In this document: piece after piece, positions 1-7,309 of the stretch | How the letters are laid out: each line of letters starts with the position of its first letter | How positions within the stretch are numbered: the first letter of the stretch is position 1 | Assembly (NCBI GenBank): GCA_910575275.1 | Contig: CAJTEE010000001.1 | Coordinates: 372,001 to 436,000 of the forward strand | DNA length: 64,000 nt | Origin: Lachnospiraceae bacterium | GTDB lineage: Bacteria > Bacillota > Clostridia > Lachnospirales > Lachnospiraceae | Direction: 5' to 3' | Notes under the pieces: generated by a model | What the model saw: the letters and a program-made list of their open reading frames with translations, nothing else | Database searches by the model: none | What the model was told of the DNA's origin: nothing | Program-made: the position numbers and the translations under genes

Positions 1-921
1 TGACTAATCACAGGATATTCCAAGGTTTTCTTTTGTAATTCCGGCGCAGAGGCCAATGAAGGCGCGATCAAGCTGGCGCGGAAGTATGGTAGGGAGAAAA
101 AGGGTGAGCGGTGCAATCAGATCATTATGCTGCAAAATTCCTTCCATGGCAGGACGATCACAACACTGTCCGCAACCGGACAGGATTCTTTCCATCAGCA
201 CTTTTTCCCATTTACGGAAGGATTCCGGTATGTGCCGATCAATGACTGTCAGCAGTTGTCCGATGCGATTGATGTATCTGTCTGTGGTATCATGGTGGAA
301 CTTGTCCAGGGCGAGGGCGGCGTGACCGCTATGGACAAAGAGTACGCACAATATCTGGAAACGCTCTGCAAGGAAAATGACATTATGCTGATCGTGGACG
401 AGGTGCAGACAGGCATCGGCAGAACGGGAACCTTCCTCTGTTGTGAGCAGTACCATATCCGCCCCAATATTATTACCCTTGCAAAAGGGCTGGGCGCTGG
501 CCTTCCAATTGGCGCTATCCTCATGGATGCAACTGCTGGGGAGATTTTTCAGCCGGGACAACACGGCTCCACCTTCGGTGGAAACCCTGTCGTTTGCGCT
601 GGTGGAATTGAGGTGCTGAAGCAGGTCTGCAATGAAGTCTTTCTCTCCAGTGTTTCCACCAAGGCGGTATATTTGAAAGAGCAGTTATTAACCCTGCCGG
701 GAGTTGCTGATGTGTCCGGCTTGGGGTTGATGATTGGCGTAACAGTTGTGGAGGGACTGGATGCAAGACAGATTGCCAGCCGGTGTGCAGAAAGCGGTTT
801 GCTGATCCTGACCGCAAAGAACAAATTGAGGATCATGCCGCCCTTGAATATCACAATGGAAGAAATCGACCAGGGTATTGACGTGCTGCGCAAATGCTTA
901 TCCGAGCAAGCACATTTATGA
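1..921 (+). CDS. Class-III PLP aminotransferase, acetylornithine aminotransferase-like (5' part missing)
   Basis: This is the C-terminal three quarters of a fold-type I, class-III aminotransferase of the ArgD group, which transfers an amino group to or from an omega-amino substrate using PLP. The frame shows 'FFCNSGAEANEGAIKLAR' near the start, the PLP-contacting 'VDEVQTGIGRTG', the Schiff-base lysine in 'TLAKGLGAGLPIG' and the 'HGSTFGGNPV' loop. The upstream part lies outside the window. The first codon in the window (bases 1-3) is TGA in this same frame. Either the gene is already interrupted there or the reading frame enters from another phase. The first internal ATG is at 127, but homology begins well before it, so 127 is not the native start. 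It is followed after 13 bases by a B3/4-domain gene and then by a broken sulfhydrylase, suggesting a former amino-acid cluster. The exact substrate cannot be told. Confidence 0.8.
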
Positions 922-934
922 AGGAGTATCAGCT

Positions 935-1618
935 ATGGAATACCGAATCGCACAGAACGTTGCAGAAATCGGTGTAAAAGTCATTTTTGCAACCATCAAC
1001 GGGGTAGATAATACTGGTAGAAGTCCGGAATGGAATGTGGAGCGCACGGCAAGGCTGGCCAACCTGTGCAAGCATTATAAGAATCTGGATGTTCATGAGG
1101 ATTCTATTCTGGAGGGCTACAATATCCTACACGATAAGGCGGGTGTAAAGCGAAGAAAAAATGTTCCTTCCAGTGAAAACCTGATTAAAATGCTGCTGAA
1201 GCACCAAGATATACCATTCATCAATCAAGTAGTGGACATTTACAACGTCATATCAATGGAAAGCCGCCTTTGTGTAGCAGCGCACAATTTGGATAAGGTT
1301 GAAGGGAATTTGACGGTACGATTTTCGGATGGAACAGAAACGTATCTCCCTCTTGGGGCAAAGAAGCCAGTTCCCATGAAAGCACATGAATATTGCTATT
1401 GTGACGATTCCAATGAAGTTCTTTGCCGATTGGAAATCCGCCAAGTGGAAAAGACAAAGGTGGATGAACGTGTAAGGAATATCTTATACATCATTGAGGG
1501 CAACGAAGCAACTGACGATAAGCTCCTGTTTGAAGTAATGCAGGAAATTGTAGATACCACCATGAAATATTGCGGCGGCGTAGGAGAAATATTCGGAGAA
1601 ACAGTTTATGAGAGATGA
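935..1618 (+). CDS. B3/4 (PheT-type tRNA-binding) domain protein
   Basis: A 227-residue stand-alone B3/4-domain protein. B3/4 is the domain found in the beta subunit of phenylalanyl-tRNA synthetase. Free-standing versions are common in Firmicutes and are suspected of hydrolysing mis-charged or D-aminoacyl-tRNA, but this is not settled. Typical features are 'SSENLIKMLLKHQDIPFIN', 'VDIYNVISMESRLCVAAHNLDK' shortened around residues 100-125, and the C-terminal 'LLFEVMQEIVDTTMKYCGG'. The ATG at 935 is chosen because AAGGAG stands at 921-926. The frame stays open 19 codons further upstream but has no better start. The end overlaps the start of the next gene (ATG at 1608), indicating translational coupling. 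Confidence 0.8.
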   Translation: MEYRIAQNVAEIGVKVIFATINGVDNTGRSPEWNVERTARLANLCKHYKNLDVHEDSILEGYNILHDKAGVKRRKNVPSSENLIKMLLKHQDIPFINQVVDIYNVISMESRLCVAAHNLDKVEGNLTVRFSDGTETYLPLGAKKPVPMKAHEYCYCDDSNEVLCRLEIRQVEKTKVDERVRNILYIIEGNEATDDKLLFEVMQEIVDTTMKYCGGVGEIFGETVYER

Positions 1619-2010
1619 GACAAAGTGTCTGCACGCAGGCTACGCGCCTGGGAACGCAGAACCAAGAGTGCTGCCCATCGTGCAAAGTACAACCTATGTT
1701 TACGATTCCACAGAAGAAGTGGCGGCGGTATTCGACGACCCTATGAAATCGCTGATCTACTCCCGGTTTGGAAATCCTACTGTTATGGCGGTTGAGGATA
1801 AAATCGCAGAGCTGGAGGGCGGGATCGGCGCCATGTGTACCACCTCCGGATAGGCGGCAATACTGTTCGCCCTGCTCAATATCTGCAACGCTGGCGACAG
1901 CTTTATCAGCACGGCAGAAATTTACGGTGGCTCCATCAACCTGTTTTCTTATACACTGAAACGGCTGGGGATTGAGTGCATTTATATCGACAAAAATGCC
2001 GCAGACGAGT
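1608..2010 (+). pseudogene. O-acetylhomoserine sulfhydrylase (MetY/Met17-type), truncated and amber-interrupted
   Basis: The first ~80 residues match the N-terminus of Cys/Met-metabolism PLP enzymes: 'ETKCLHAGY', 'VLPIVQSTTYVYDSTEE' and 'LIYSRFGNPTV'. A TAG at 1851-1853 then interrupts the frame after 'CTTSG', at a position where the family usually has 'SGxAA'. Beyond it the same frame continues as a recognisable enzyme ('AAILFALLNICNAGD', 'EIYGGSINLFSYTLKRLGIE') until about 2007. The homology then stops abruptly and the sequence becomes the reverse complement of a DUF2442 gene. The PLP lysine and the whole C-terminal half are absent, so the gene is dead. A separate relic of a related enzyme lies at 28.6-29.3 kb. 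Confidence 0.85.
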
Positions 2011-2087
2011 ACAATCTTTCCATCTTCAAAATATACATATACGGAAAAATCTGGCATCGGCACAACCTGTACCACCTTTGTAAACAT
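2007..2087 (-). pseudogene. DUF2442 protein, N-terminal fragment only
   Basis: Reading leftward from an ATG at 2087, the first ~27 residues ('MFTKVVQVVPMPDFSVYVYF' followed by EDGKIVL) have the typical beginning of DUF2442 proteins, small NADH-like-fold partners often encoded beside DUF4160 genes and BrnT-like toxins. AAGGTGAGGG lies just upstream as a ribosome-binding site. The homology ends at 2007-2012, where the frame runs into the antisense of the broken sulfhydrylase. The extended antisense frame is therefore an artefact of a deletion junction. The DUF4160 relic directly upstream supports the assignment. Confidence 0.6.
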
Positions 2088-2100
2088 ACCCTCACCTTCA

Positions 2101-2256
2101 TTATACTAATGGATTAATCTTGTTCAATGATTTTTCAGCCTTTGATAATTCCCAATTCTGCATCAATTCATCCTGGTGGAGAACGCACCATGCTAAAGTC
2201 AATTCATCATAATACATGGTTACCCGTATTCCGTAAAACAGCGAAATTTCCGGCTT
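2101..2256 (-). pseudogene. DUF4160 protein relic with internal deletion and damaged start
   Basis: Translating the minus strand from 2256 gives 'KPEISLFYGIRVTMYYDELT', then AWCVLHQDELMQNWELSK and an end at a TAA (2101-2103). DUF4160 proteins normally begin M-P-x-I-S-x-F-Y-G-I-x-I, and end with an 'AWxxxHxDELxxNW' segment. Here the initial ATG reads AAG, and the central His-rich segment between the two conserved blocks is missing. The fragment lies 13 bases upstream of the DUF2442 fragment, the usual gene order for this pair. Both are therefore decayed remains of one small operon. Confidence 0.55.
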
Positions 2257-2314
2257 CTCTTATTTCTCCATTTTTTCCGAATTCGGTATAAGTATATCAC
2301 AATCTTTCACGTTA

Positions 2315-2357
2315 AAAAACCCACAAACAAAAATGTTTACGGTTAGAGGGAAGTAAT
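2315..2357 (+). repeat. Left terminal inverted repeat of the serine-recombinase element
   Basis: Aligns with the reverse complement of 11212-11256 at roughly 32 of 45 positions. The three longest identical blocks are AAAACCCACA, TTTACGGT and GGAAGTA. It lies between the decayed DUF4160 gene outside and the recombinase terminator inside. Confidence 0.6.
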
Positions 2358-2366
2358 TTCAGATTA

Positions 2367-2406
2367 GGCGGTATAGCCCCGATTACAGGGGCTGTACCGT
2401 CTTTTT
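2367..2406 (+). terminator. Intrinsic terminator-like hairpin beside the recombinase 3' end
   Basis: GGCGGTATAGCCCC (2367-2380) and GGGGCTGTACCGTC (2388-2401) form a 14-bp stem with one mismatch and a 7-base loop, followed on the plus strand by TTTTT. It would stop transcription entering the element from the left. On the minus strand it sits just after the recombinase stop codon but has a poorer U-tract. Confidence 0.6.
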
Positions 2407-2412
2407 GAGTTC

Positions 2413-4074
2413 CTATGCGCCTTGCCGTTTCGGTTGCATGTCAGAAAGGAAATTGAGTTCACCCACAAAATTGAAAACAATATCTACTTTCTGTACCCGT
2501 TTCCCGTTCACCTTTTCCGGCGCATGGACTATGATTTTTTTGATAAATTCATTGACGATTGCGGGGGTAAGTTCTTTTATCCCCACATACTTGCGGATAA
2601 TCGCGGCGAAGCTGTCAAAATCGCTCTTATTCTGTTCGTAAGTATCGACTTCCTGCTGGTCTGCCTTAACTTTTTCTTCCAGTTCCCGCTGTTCCGCTTC
2701 ATACTCTGCGGACAGCTTCAAAAATCTGTCATGGCTGATTGCACCGCTTATGTCGTCCTCATAAATCCGCTTGAAGATACGGTCAAGTTCCGCTATCCGC
2801 TTCCTCGCCTGTCCGACTTCCCGCTTCCTGCGCTTCATTTCTTTTTCTGTTTCAGCGGAGCGTTGCTGATACATCATTTCATGGAAAGCCATGATGTCAT
2901 CAAAGAAAAGGGCGGTCACATCAAATATTCTGCTCCATACTATCTGCTTTAACACTTCCTCGCGGATAAAATGAGCCGTACAGCTTCCCGTATTGCTCTT
3001 GTACTTTGCACAGCGGTAATGGTCTTGTGAACCGTTAAAACTTCTGCAAGTGGCGAAATGTAATTTACTCCCACAGTCTGCACAGTATACCAAGCCGGAG
3101 AACAAGCCCTGTCGGTCTGCTTTTGTTGGGCGGCGTTTGTTCGCCCTTAGTTCCTGCACTCGTTCAAAAACTGCGTCCTCCACAATCGCTTCATGGGTAT
3201 TATAGAAAACCGCCTGCTGTTCCTTTGTGGTAGGAATCCGCTTTTTCAGCTTGTGGGATTTGGAATAGCTTTTGAAGTTCACCGTATGCCCGCAGTAGTC
3301 CATACGCTCCAAAATACCGACAATGGTACTATCCCTCCAGTCATAGGGATTTTCGGGAAGTGCTTTCCCCTTTTTCTTTGCGTAGTGGGCTTTGGCAGTC
3401 AGTACCTTATCTTCTTTGAGGATTTTTGCTATCTGCATGGGACCTTTCCCACCGATACATAAATCAAAAACCTGTTTCACCACAGCGGCGGCTTCCTCGT
3501 CTACAATCCATTGCTTTTTGTCCGCAGAGCTTACCATGTAGCCATAGGGCGGCTTTGTCAGATGTTCCCCCGCCTGTCCCTGCGCCCGCTTGATTGCCCG
3601 TACCTTTTTGCTTGTGTCTTTGGCGTAAAAATCATTAAACAGGTTGCGGAACGGGGTAAAATCGTTATCCCCCTTTGTGCTGTCCACACCGTCATTGATT
3701 GCGATATACCTAACGTCACGCTCTACGAAAAAGATTTCCGTATAGTAGCCGACTTTCAGATAATCGCGCCCTAACCTTGACATATCCTTGACAATAACCG
3801 TCGCCACGTTTCCGGCTTCAATCTCTGCAATCATGCGGTTAAAATTGGGTCTGTCGAACGTCACGCCCGATACACCGTCGTCAACGAAGAAAACAGGATT
3901 GGAAAAGCCATTGTCCGCCGCATATTTGGAAAGGACTGCTTTCTGGTTTACAATGCTGTTGCTGTCGCCTTCTAACGTATCTTCCTGCGAAAGACGGGCG
4001 TATAATGCTGTTATCTGTCCGGGCTTATATGTATTTGCTGTCATATGTCCGGGCTTATATGTATTTGCTGTCAT
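2413..4074 (-). CDS. Large serine recombinase (resolvase / zinc-ribbon / DUF4368)
   Basis: A 553-residue site-specific recombinase that would catalyse excision and integration of the surrounding element through a 5' phosphoserine link. The resolvase domain spans about residues 20-165, with the presumed nucleophile Ser29 in 'ALYARLSQED' and 'KDMSRLGRDYLKVG' later. A recombinase domain with 'PPYGY' follows, then a zinc ribbon ('YCADCGSKLHF' plus later Cys pairs), a coiled coil, and a C-terminal DUF4368 segment ending in 'KVDIVFNFVG'. The start at 4074 is chosen because AGGAGG lies 9 bases upstream. The frame is open to 4107. The first ten codons are an exact tandem copy of the next ten, so a second ATG at 4044 would give the family-typical N-terminus. 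The stop is TAG. TnpW follows upstream in the same orientation. Confidence 0.93.
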   Translation of the reverse strand: MTANTYKPGHMTANTYKPGQITALYARLSQEDTLEGDSNSIVNQKAVLSKYAADNGFSNPVFFVDDGVSGVTFDRPNFNRMIAEIEAGNVATVIVKDMSRLGRDYLKVGYYTEIFFVERDVRYIAINDGVDSTKGDNDFTPFRNLFNDFYAKDTSKKVRAIKRAQGQAGEHLTKPPYGYMVSSADKKQWIVDEEAAAVVKQVFDLCIGGKGPMQIAKILKEDKVLTAKAHYAKKKGKALPENPYDWRDSTIVGILERMDYCGHTVNFKSYSKSHKLKKRIPTTKEQQAVFYNTHEAIVEDAVFERVQELRANKRRPTKADRQGLFSGLVYCADCGSKLHFATCRSFNGSQDHYRCAKYKSNTGSCTAHFIREEVLKQIVWSRIFDVTALFFDDIMAFHEMMYQQRSAETEKEMKRRKREVGQARKRIAELDRIFKRIYEDDISGAISHDRFLKLSAEYEAEQRELEEKVKADQQEVDTYEQNKSDFDSFAAIIRKYVGIKELTPAIVNEFIKKIIVHAPEKVNGKRVQKVDIVFNFVGELNFLSDMQPKRQGA

Positions 4075-4076
4075 AT
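4017..4076. repeat. 30-bp perfect tandem duplication at the recombinase start
   Basis: The 30-base unit at 4017-4046 is repeated without change at 4047-4076. In the recombinase frame it encodes H-M-T-A-N-T-Y-K-P-G twice, so each copy carries its own ATG. It keeps the frame. It looks like a recent slippage or recombination duplication. Confidence 0.9.
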
Positions 4077-4136
4077 GTTCATTCCTCCTGTAATGAACGC
4101 CCGACAAACAGTAGTGCTAAATTCATTATAGCGCAT

Positions 4137-4337
4137 TTATCCCTGTTTGTCATTGGGCGTTTTGACGGTTTCCGATTTTATGATCCGTATCATCTTGTCG
4201 CGGAGCCGTTCCGAGCCGCCGCAGGAGGTAGACACTTCATAGTATGTGCCGCCAATTTTGTAGCAGACGGTTTCCTCTGTCGGCTTCCCTTTTTCCGGCA
4301 GATAGCCGCTGTCCTTGATTTCCAGTTCCCAATCCAT
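4137..4337 (-). CDS. tnpW: TnpW-like transposon-encoded small protein
   Basis: A 66-residue protein resembling TnpW, a small protein of unknown role found next to large serine recombinases in Clostridiales transposons. The family pattern is seen in 'VCYKIGGTYYEVSTSCGG', followed by a basic 'LRDKMIRII' segment. The ATG at 4337 (MDWELEIKD) is preferred because GGAAGGGAAAAG precedes it. The frame is open to 4406 but the extra part is not conserved in type. It is encoded upstream of the recombinase in the same direction and ends 62 bases before the recombinase start. Confidence 0.7.
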   Translation of the reverse strand: MDWELEIKDSGYLPEKGKPTEETVCYKIGGTYYEVSTSCGGSERLRDKMIRIIKSETVKTPNDKQG

Positions 4338-4410
4338 TCTTTTCCCTTCCTTTCCGTATTTTCTAAGTGATAAGTTTCGGAGCAAGCATAGGAAACGGGT
4401 ACCCATTTCC

Positions 4411-4454
4411 GCAAATCTGCCCGTCCGCGCTATGGCTTGCCGGACAGATTTTGC
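4411..4454. other. Imperfect hairpin in the 4338-4708 non-coding stretch
   Basis: GCAAATCTGCCCG and CGGACAGATTTTGC can pair around a central loop. The rest of 4338-4708 contains the divergent control region of tnpW and tetR, described separately, and no convincing gene. Confidence 0.45.
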
Positions 4455-4633
4455 TTGTTGGGAAGAATCCCAAACCCTCTAATAATTCCTCTCACTACCT
4501 ACAACACCACACAGGGCAGTTTTGACGGAGTTTTGAGAGAAATTCTTCAAAAAGTTTTCCTTGTTTCTTAATACGGGGAAGTTTGAGAAATGCCAATGCC
4601 ACAGAATAAATCAGCAAAAATTTTTTTGTGCCA

Positions 4634-4662
4634 TTGACAAATTCTCTGATTTGCAGTATCAT
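4634..4662 (+). promoter_or_regulatory. Sigma-A-type promoter of the tetR gene
   Basis: TTGACA at 4634-4639 and TATCAT at 4657-4662 are separated by 17 bases. The -10 box abuts the operator dyad at 4661-4690, so the downstream regulator should repress its own gene. Confidence 0.75.
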
Positions 4663-4690
4663 ATAACAGCGATATATAACACTGTTATAT
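4661..4690 (+). promoter_or_regulatory. TetR-type operator with three half-sites
   Basis: A perfect 17-base palindrome ATATAACACTGTTATAT occupies 4674-4690. A further copy of the half-site, ATATAACAG at 4661-4669, lies just upstream and forms a wider dyad with CTGTTATAT (4682-4690). The position over the -10 and start region of the tetR promoter indicates autorepression. An 8-base G run (4694-4701) follows directly before the ribosome-binding region. Confidence 0.75.
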
Positions 4691-4708
4691 ACAGGGGGGG
4701 GAGAGAAA

Positions 4709-5326
4709 ATGAGCGATGCAGAGCAGACAACACTACATTTAATCCATTCAGCCGCCATGCAGGAATTTCTTGAAAAAGGCTATAAGTCTGCTTCCCTGCG
4801 GAATATTGTCAAAACGGCGGGGGTAACGACAGGCGCGTTTTATGGCTACTATAACAGCAAGGAGGATTTATTTGAAGCACTGGTAGGCGAACACTACAAT
4901 TTCTTATTGGAACTCTTTTGCAAGGCACAGAAAGAATTTGCAGAAATACCGCCAGAGGAACAGCCCGACAATCTTACTTCTACTTCCGGCGTGTATATGT
5001 ATGAAATGCTCTTGTACGCCTATGAACACTTGAATGAATTTAAGCTCATACTTTGTTGTTCGGAGGGAACACGTTTTTCAAAGCTGATTGATGAAATGGT
5101 GGAAATAGAAACAAAAGGAACACATGATTATTTAGCAGTTCTTGAAAAGTTAGGCAGACCAGCGCCGCCCATTGATGAACGGTTAGAGCATATTTTGATT
5201 ACGGGAATGTTCAACACATTTTTTGAGCTGATTATACATGAAATGCCGCTTGAAGAAGCAAAGCACTATTTGAAAGAAATGAGAGCTTTCTATACCGCCG
5301 GGTGGATGAAAATTATGGGGCAATAA
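4709..5326 (+). CDS. TetR/AcrR family transcriptional regulator
   Basis: A 205-residue one-component regulator. The N-terminal helix-turn-helix covers about residues 10-55 ('AAMQEFLEKGYKSASLRNIV', then 'AGVTTGAFYGYYNSKEDLFE'). The C-terminal ligand domain is divergent. It most likely represses itself and the two ABC genes downstream until a small molecule binds. An excellent operator lies at 4661-4690 directly upstream. The ATG at 4709 follows a G-rich Shine-Dalgarno (GGGGAGAG). The gene is 192 bases upstream of the ABC pair on the same strand. Confidence 0.92.
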   Translation: MSDAEQTTLHLIHSAAMQEFLEKGYKSASLRNIVKTAGVTTGAFYGYYNSKEDLFEALVGEHYNFLLELFCKAQKEFAEIPPEEQPDNLTSTSGVYMYEMLLYAYEHLNEFKLILCCSEGTRFSKLIDEMVEIETKGTHDYLAVLEKLGRPAPPIDERLEHILITGMFNTFFELIIHEMPLEEAKHYLKEMRAFYTAGWMKIMGQ

Positions 5327-5328
5327 TA

Positions 5329-5400
5329 AATCGAGCAGGCTCGATTACAAATAAATGTGATAATAAGATTTGATAATGGAAAGTTTACACTTTCCATTAT
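5329..5400 (+). terminator. Two hairpins between tetR and the ABC genes
   Basis: ATCGAGC and GCTCGAT (5329-5344) form a short tight hairpin right after the tetR stop. ATAATGGAAAG (5373-5383) and CTTTCCATTAT (5390-5400) form an 11-bp perfect stem with a 6-base loop followed by ATTTG. They could attenuate read-through into the ABC genes. The weak U-tract leaves a protein-binding role possible. Confidence 0.45.
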
Positions 5401-5518
5401 ATTTGACGCATAGGTTAGTTTTAGCTAACTTCATAAAGACACCACTAATCAAATAAGGATATTCGAGGGCAGTTATTTAGTCCTCATATCATAAAAAATT
5501 TTCAAGGAGGTTTTTTCA

Positions 5519-7309
5519 ATGAAAAAACAGTCTAATCTATCAAGACTGATGGGCTATGCCGGAGGGCACAGAATATTAACCTATCTTTCTTGGGTATTGT
5601 CCGTAATGAGTGCGCTGTTAGCTCTTGTGCCTTTTTGGTATATATGGCGTATCATTCACGACATACTGGAAGTTTCCCCGAATTTCTCACAGGCGGGGAA
5701 TGTTACAAGCTACGGTTGGTCCGCGGTATTGTTTGCGGTTATCTCTATTGTTGTCTACATAGCCGCCTTGATGTGTTCGCATATGAGCGCGTTCCGGGTT
5801 GCCGCAAATATCCGAAAAGAGCTTATGCGCCATATTACAGCCTTGCCGCTTGGGGTAACGGAAAAGTATGGAAGTGGAAAGCTGCGGAGAATAGTAAATA
5901 GTTCCAGTGCCGCTACGGAAACATATCTTGCACACAGGCTCCCCGACAAAGCAGGGGCGGTTGCCACCCCCATAGGGCTGCTTTTCCTGTTGCTTGCCTT
6001 TGACTGGCGGTTAGGGCTTTTAAGCCTTGTTCCCGTTGTGCTTGGTTTTCTGATTATGATGAAAATGACAGGGAAAGACATGGAGAAGCGAATGGAGCAA
6101 TATCAAAACGCGCTTGCTGATATGTCAAATGAAGCTGTTGAATATGTTCGGGGCGTACCCGTAGTAAAGACTTTCGGGCAGACAATTTTTTCTTTCAAAC
6201 GCTTCAAAGACGCGATAGACAATTACGAAACATGGGTAATTGCATATACAAAGGGGCTGCGTCTGCCTATGATGTTCTATACAACAGCAATTAACGGCGT
6301 ATTCGCGTTTCTGATTGCCGGGGGTATTCTCTTTACAAGGGGCGGCGTAACAAATGAACTTCTGTTAAACCTTATCTTCTATATTGTGATTACTCCTGTT
6401 ATCGGTACGACGCTTACAAAAATTATGTTTATGAGCGAGGACGCAATGATTGTAGGCGACGCAATCAACAGGATTGATGAAGTGCTGAACGAAAAACCAT
6501 TATCTGAAAGCAGCGTGAATAATATTCCTAAAAATAATGGAATTACATTGGAACACGTTAGTTACAGCTATGACGGAGAAAAAAACGCGCTCAATGATGT
6601 ATCTCTTTCCATAAAGCCGGGGCAGACAGTCGCATTGGTAGGAGCGTCCGGCGGCGGCAAGACGACACTTGCAAATATTGTCACAAGATTTTTTGACCCG
6701 CAAAAAGGACGCATACTGATAGGGAATATCGACATACGCGACATTCCGAAAGAAATATTGATGAATAAGGTATCTTTTGTATTTCAGAACAGCCGCCTTA
6801 TTAAAGCGTCCATATTGGAAAATTTGCGTATGGCAAAACCTAACGCCACACGCGAAGAAATCGCTTATGCACTGGAAGCTGCACAGTGTTTGGATATTAT
6901 TGAAAAATTACCGAACGGCATAGATACGGTTGTCGGAACAAAAGGCGTGTATCTGTCCGGCGGCGAACAGCAAAGAATAGCGATTGCCCGCGCAATTTTG
7001 AAAAATGCGCCTATCCTAATTCTTGATGAAGCGACCGCGTTTGCCGACCCCGATAATGAGGTGCGCGTACAGCAGGCTTTATCTGCTCTTTCAAAGGGAA
7101 AGACCGTCATTATGATTGCACACAGGCTGTCGTCAATCACAGACGCGGATTGCATTTATGTACTGCAAGACGGTGAAATTGTCGAAAGCGGCACACATAG
7201 CGGACTGATAGAGCGAAACGGCATATTTACAAAAATGTGGAAGAATTATTCCGAAGCGGCAGAATGGAAGATTTTGAATGAAAGTAAGGGATTGGAGGTA
7301 AACGCATGA
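5519..7309 (+). CDS. ABC half-transporter (permease-ATPase fusion), IrtA/YbtP-like
   Basis: A 596-residue type-IV fold half-transporter: six-helix membrane domain over residues ~15-310, then an ATPase domain. Walker A 'GASGGGKTT' is at about residue 375, the signature 'LSGGEQQR' at about 479, and Walker B 'ILILDEATAFADPDNE' at about 498. The 'AFADP(D/E)NE' continuation is typical of the siderophore-linked IrtAB/YbtPQ group rather than of drug exporters such as LmrCD. That points to metal-chelate uptake or related cargo, but substrate and direction cannot be proven here. AAGGAGG precedes the ATG. The stop overlaps the next gene by four bases, so the two should form a heterodimer. Confidence 0.9.
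   Translation: MKKQSNLSRLMGYAGGHRILTYLSWVLSVMSALLALVPFWYIWRIIHDILEVSPNFSQAGNVTSYGWSAVLFAVISIVVYIAALMCSHMSAFRVAANIRKELMRHITALPLGVTEKYGSGKLRRIVNSSSAATETYLAHRLPDKAGAVATPIGLLFLLLAFDWRLGLLSLVPVVLGFLIMMKMTGKDMEKRMEQYQNALADMSNEAVEYVRGVPVVKTFGQTIFSFKRFKDAIDNYETWVIAYTKGLRLPMMFYTTAINGVFAFLIAGGILFTRGGVTNELLLNLIFYIVITPVIGTTLTKIMFMSEDAMIVGDAINRIDEVLNEKPLSESSVNNIPKNNGITLEHVSYSYDGEKNALNDVSLSIKPGQTVALVGASGGGKTTLANIVTRFFDPQKGRILIGNIDIRDIPKEILMNKVSFVFQNSRLIKASILENLRMAKPNATREEIAYALEAAQCLDIIEKLPNGIDTVVGTKGVYLSGGEQQRIAIARAILKNAPILILDEATAFADPDNEVRVQQALSALSKGKTVIMIAHRLSSITDADCIYVLQDGEIVESGTHSGLIERNGIFTKMWKNYSEAAEWKILNESKGLEVNA

Noticed and set aside
1491-2087. A 198-codon minus-strand open frame starting with a DUF2442-like N-terminus
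   Set aside because: Only the first ~27 codons are DUF2442. The rest is antisense to the broken sulfhydrylase, so it was annotated as a short pseudogene instead.
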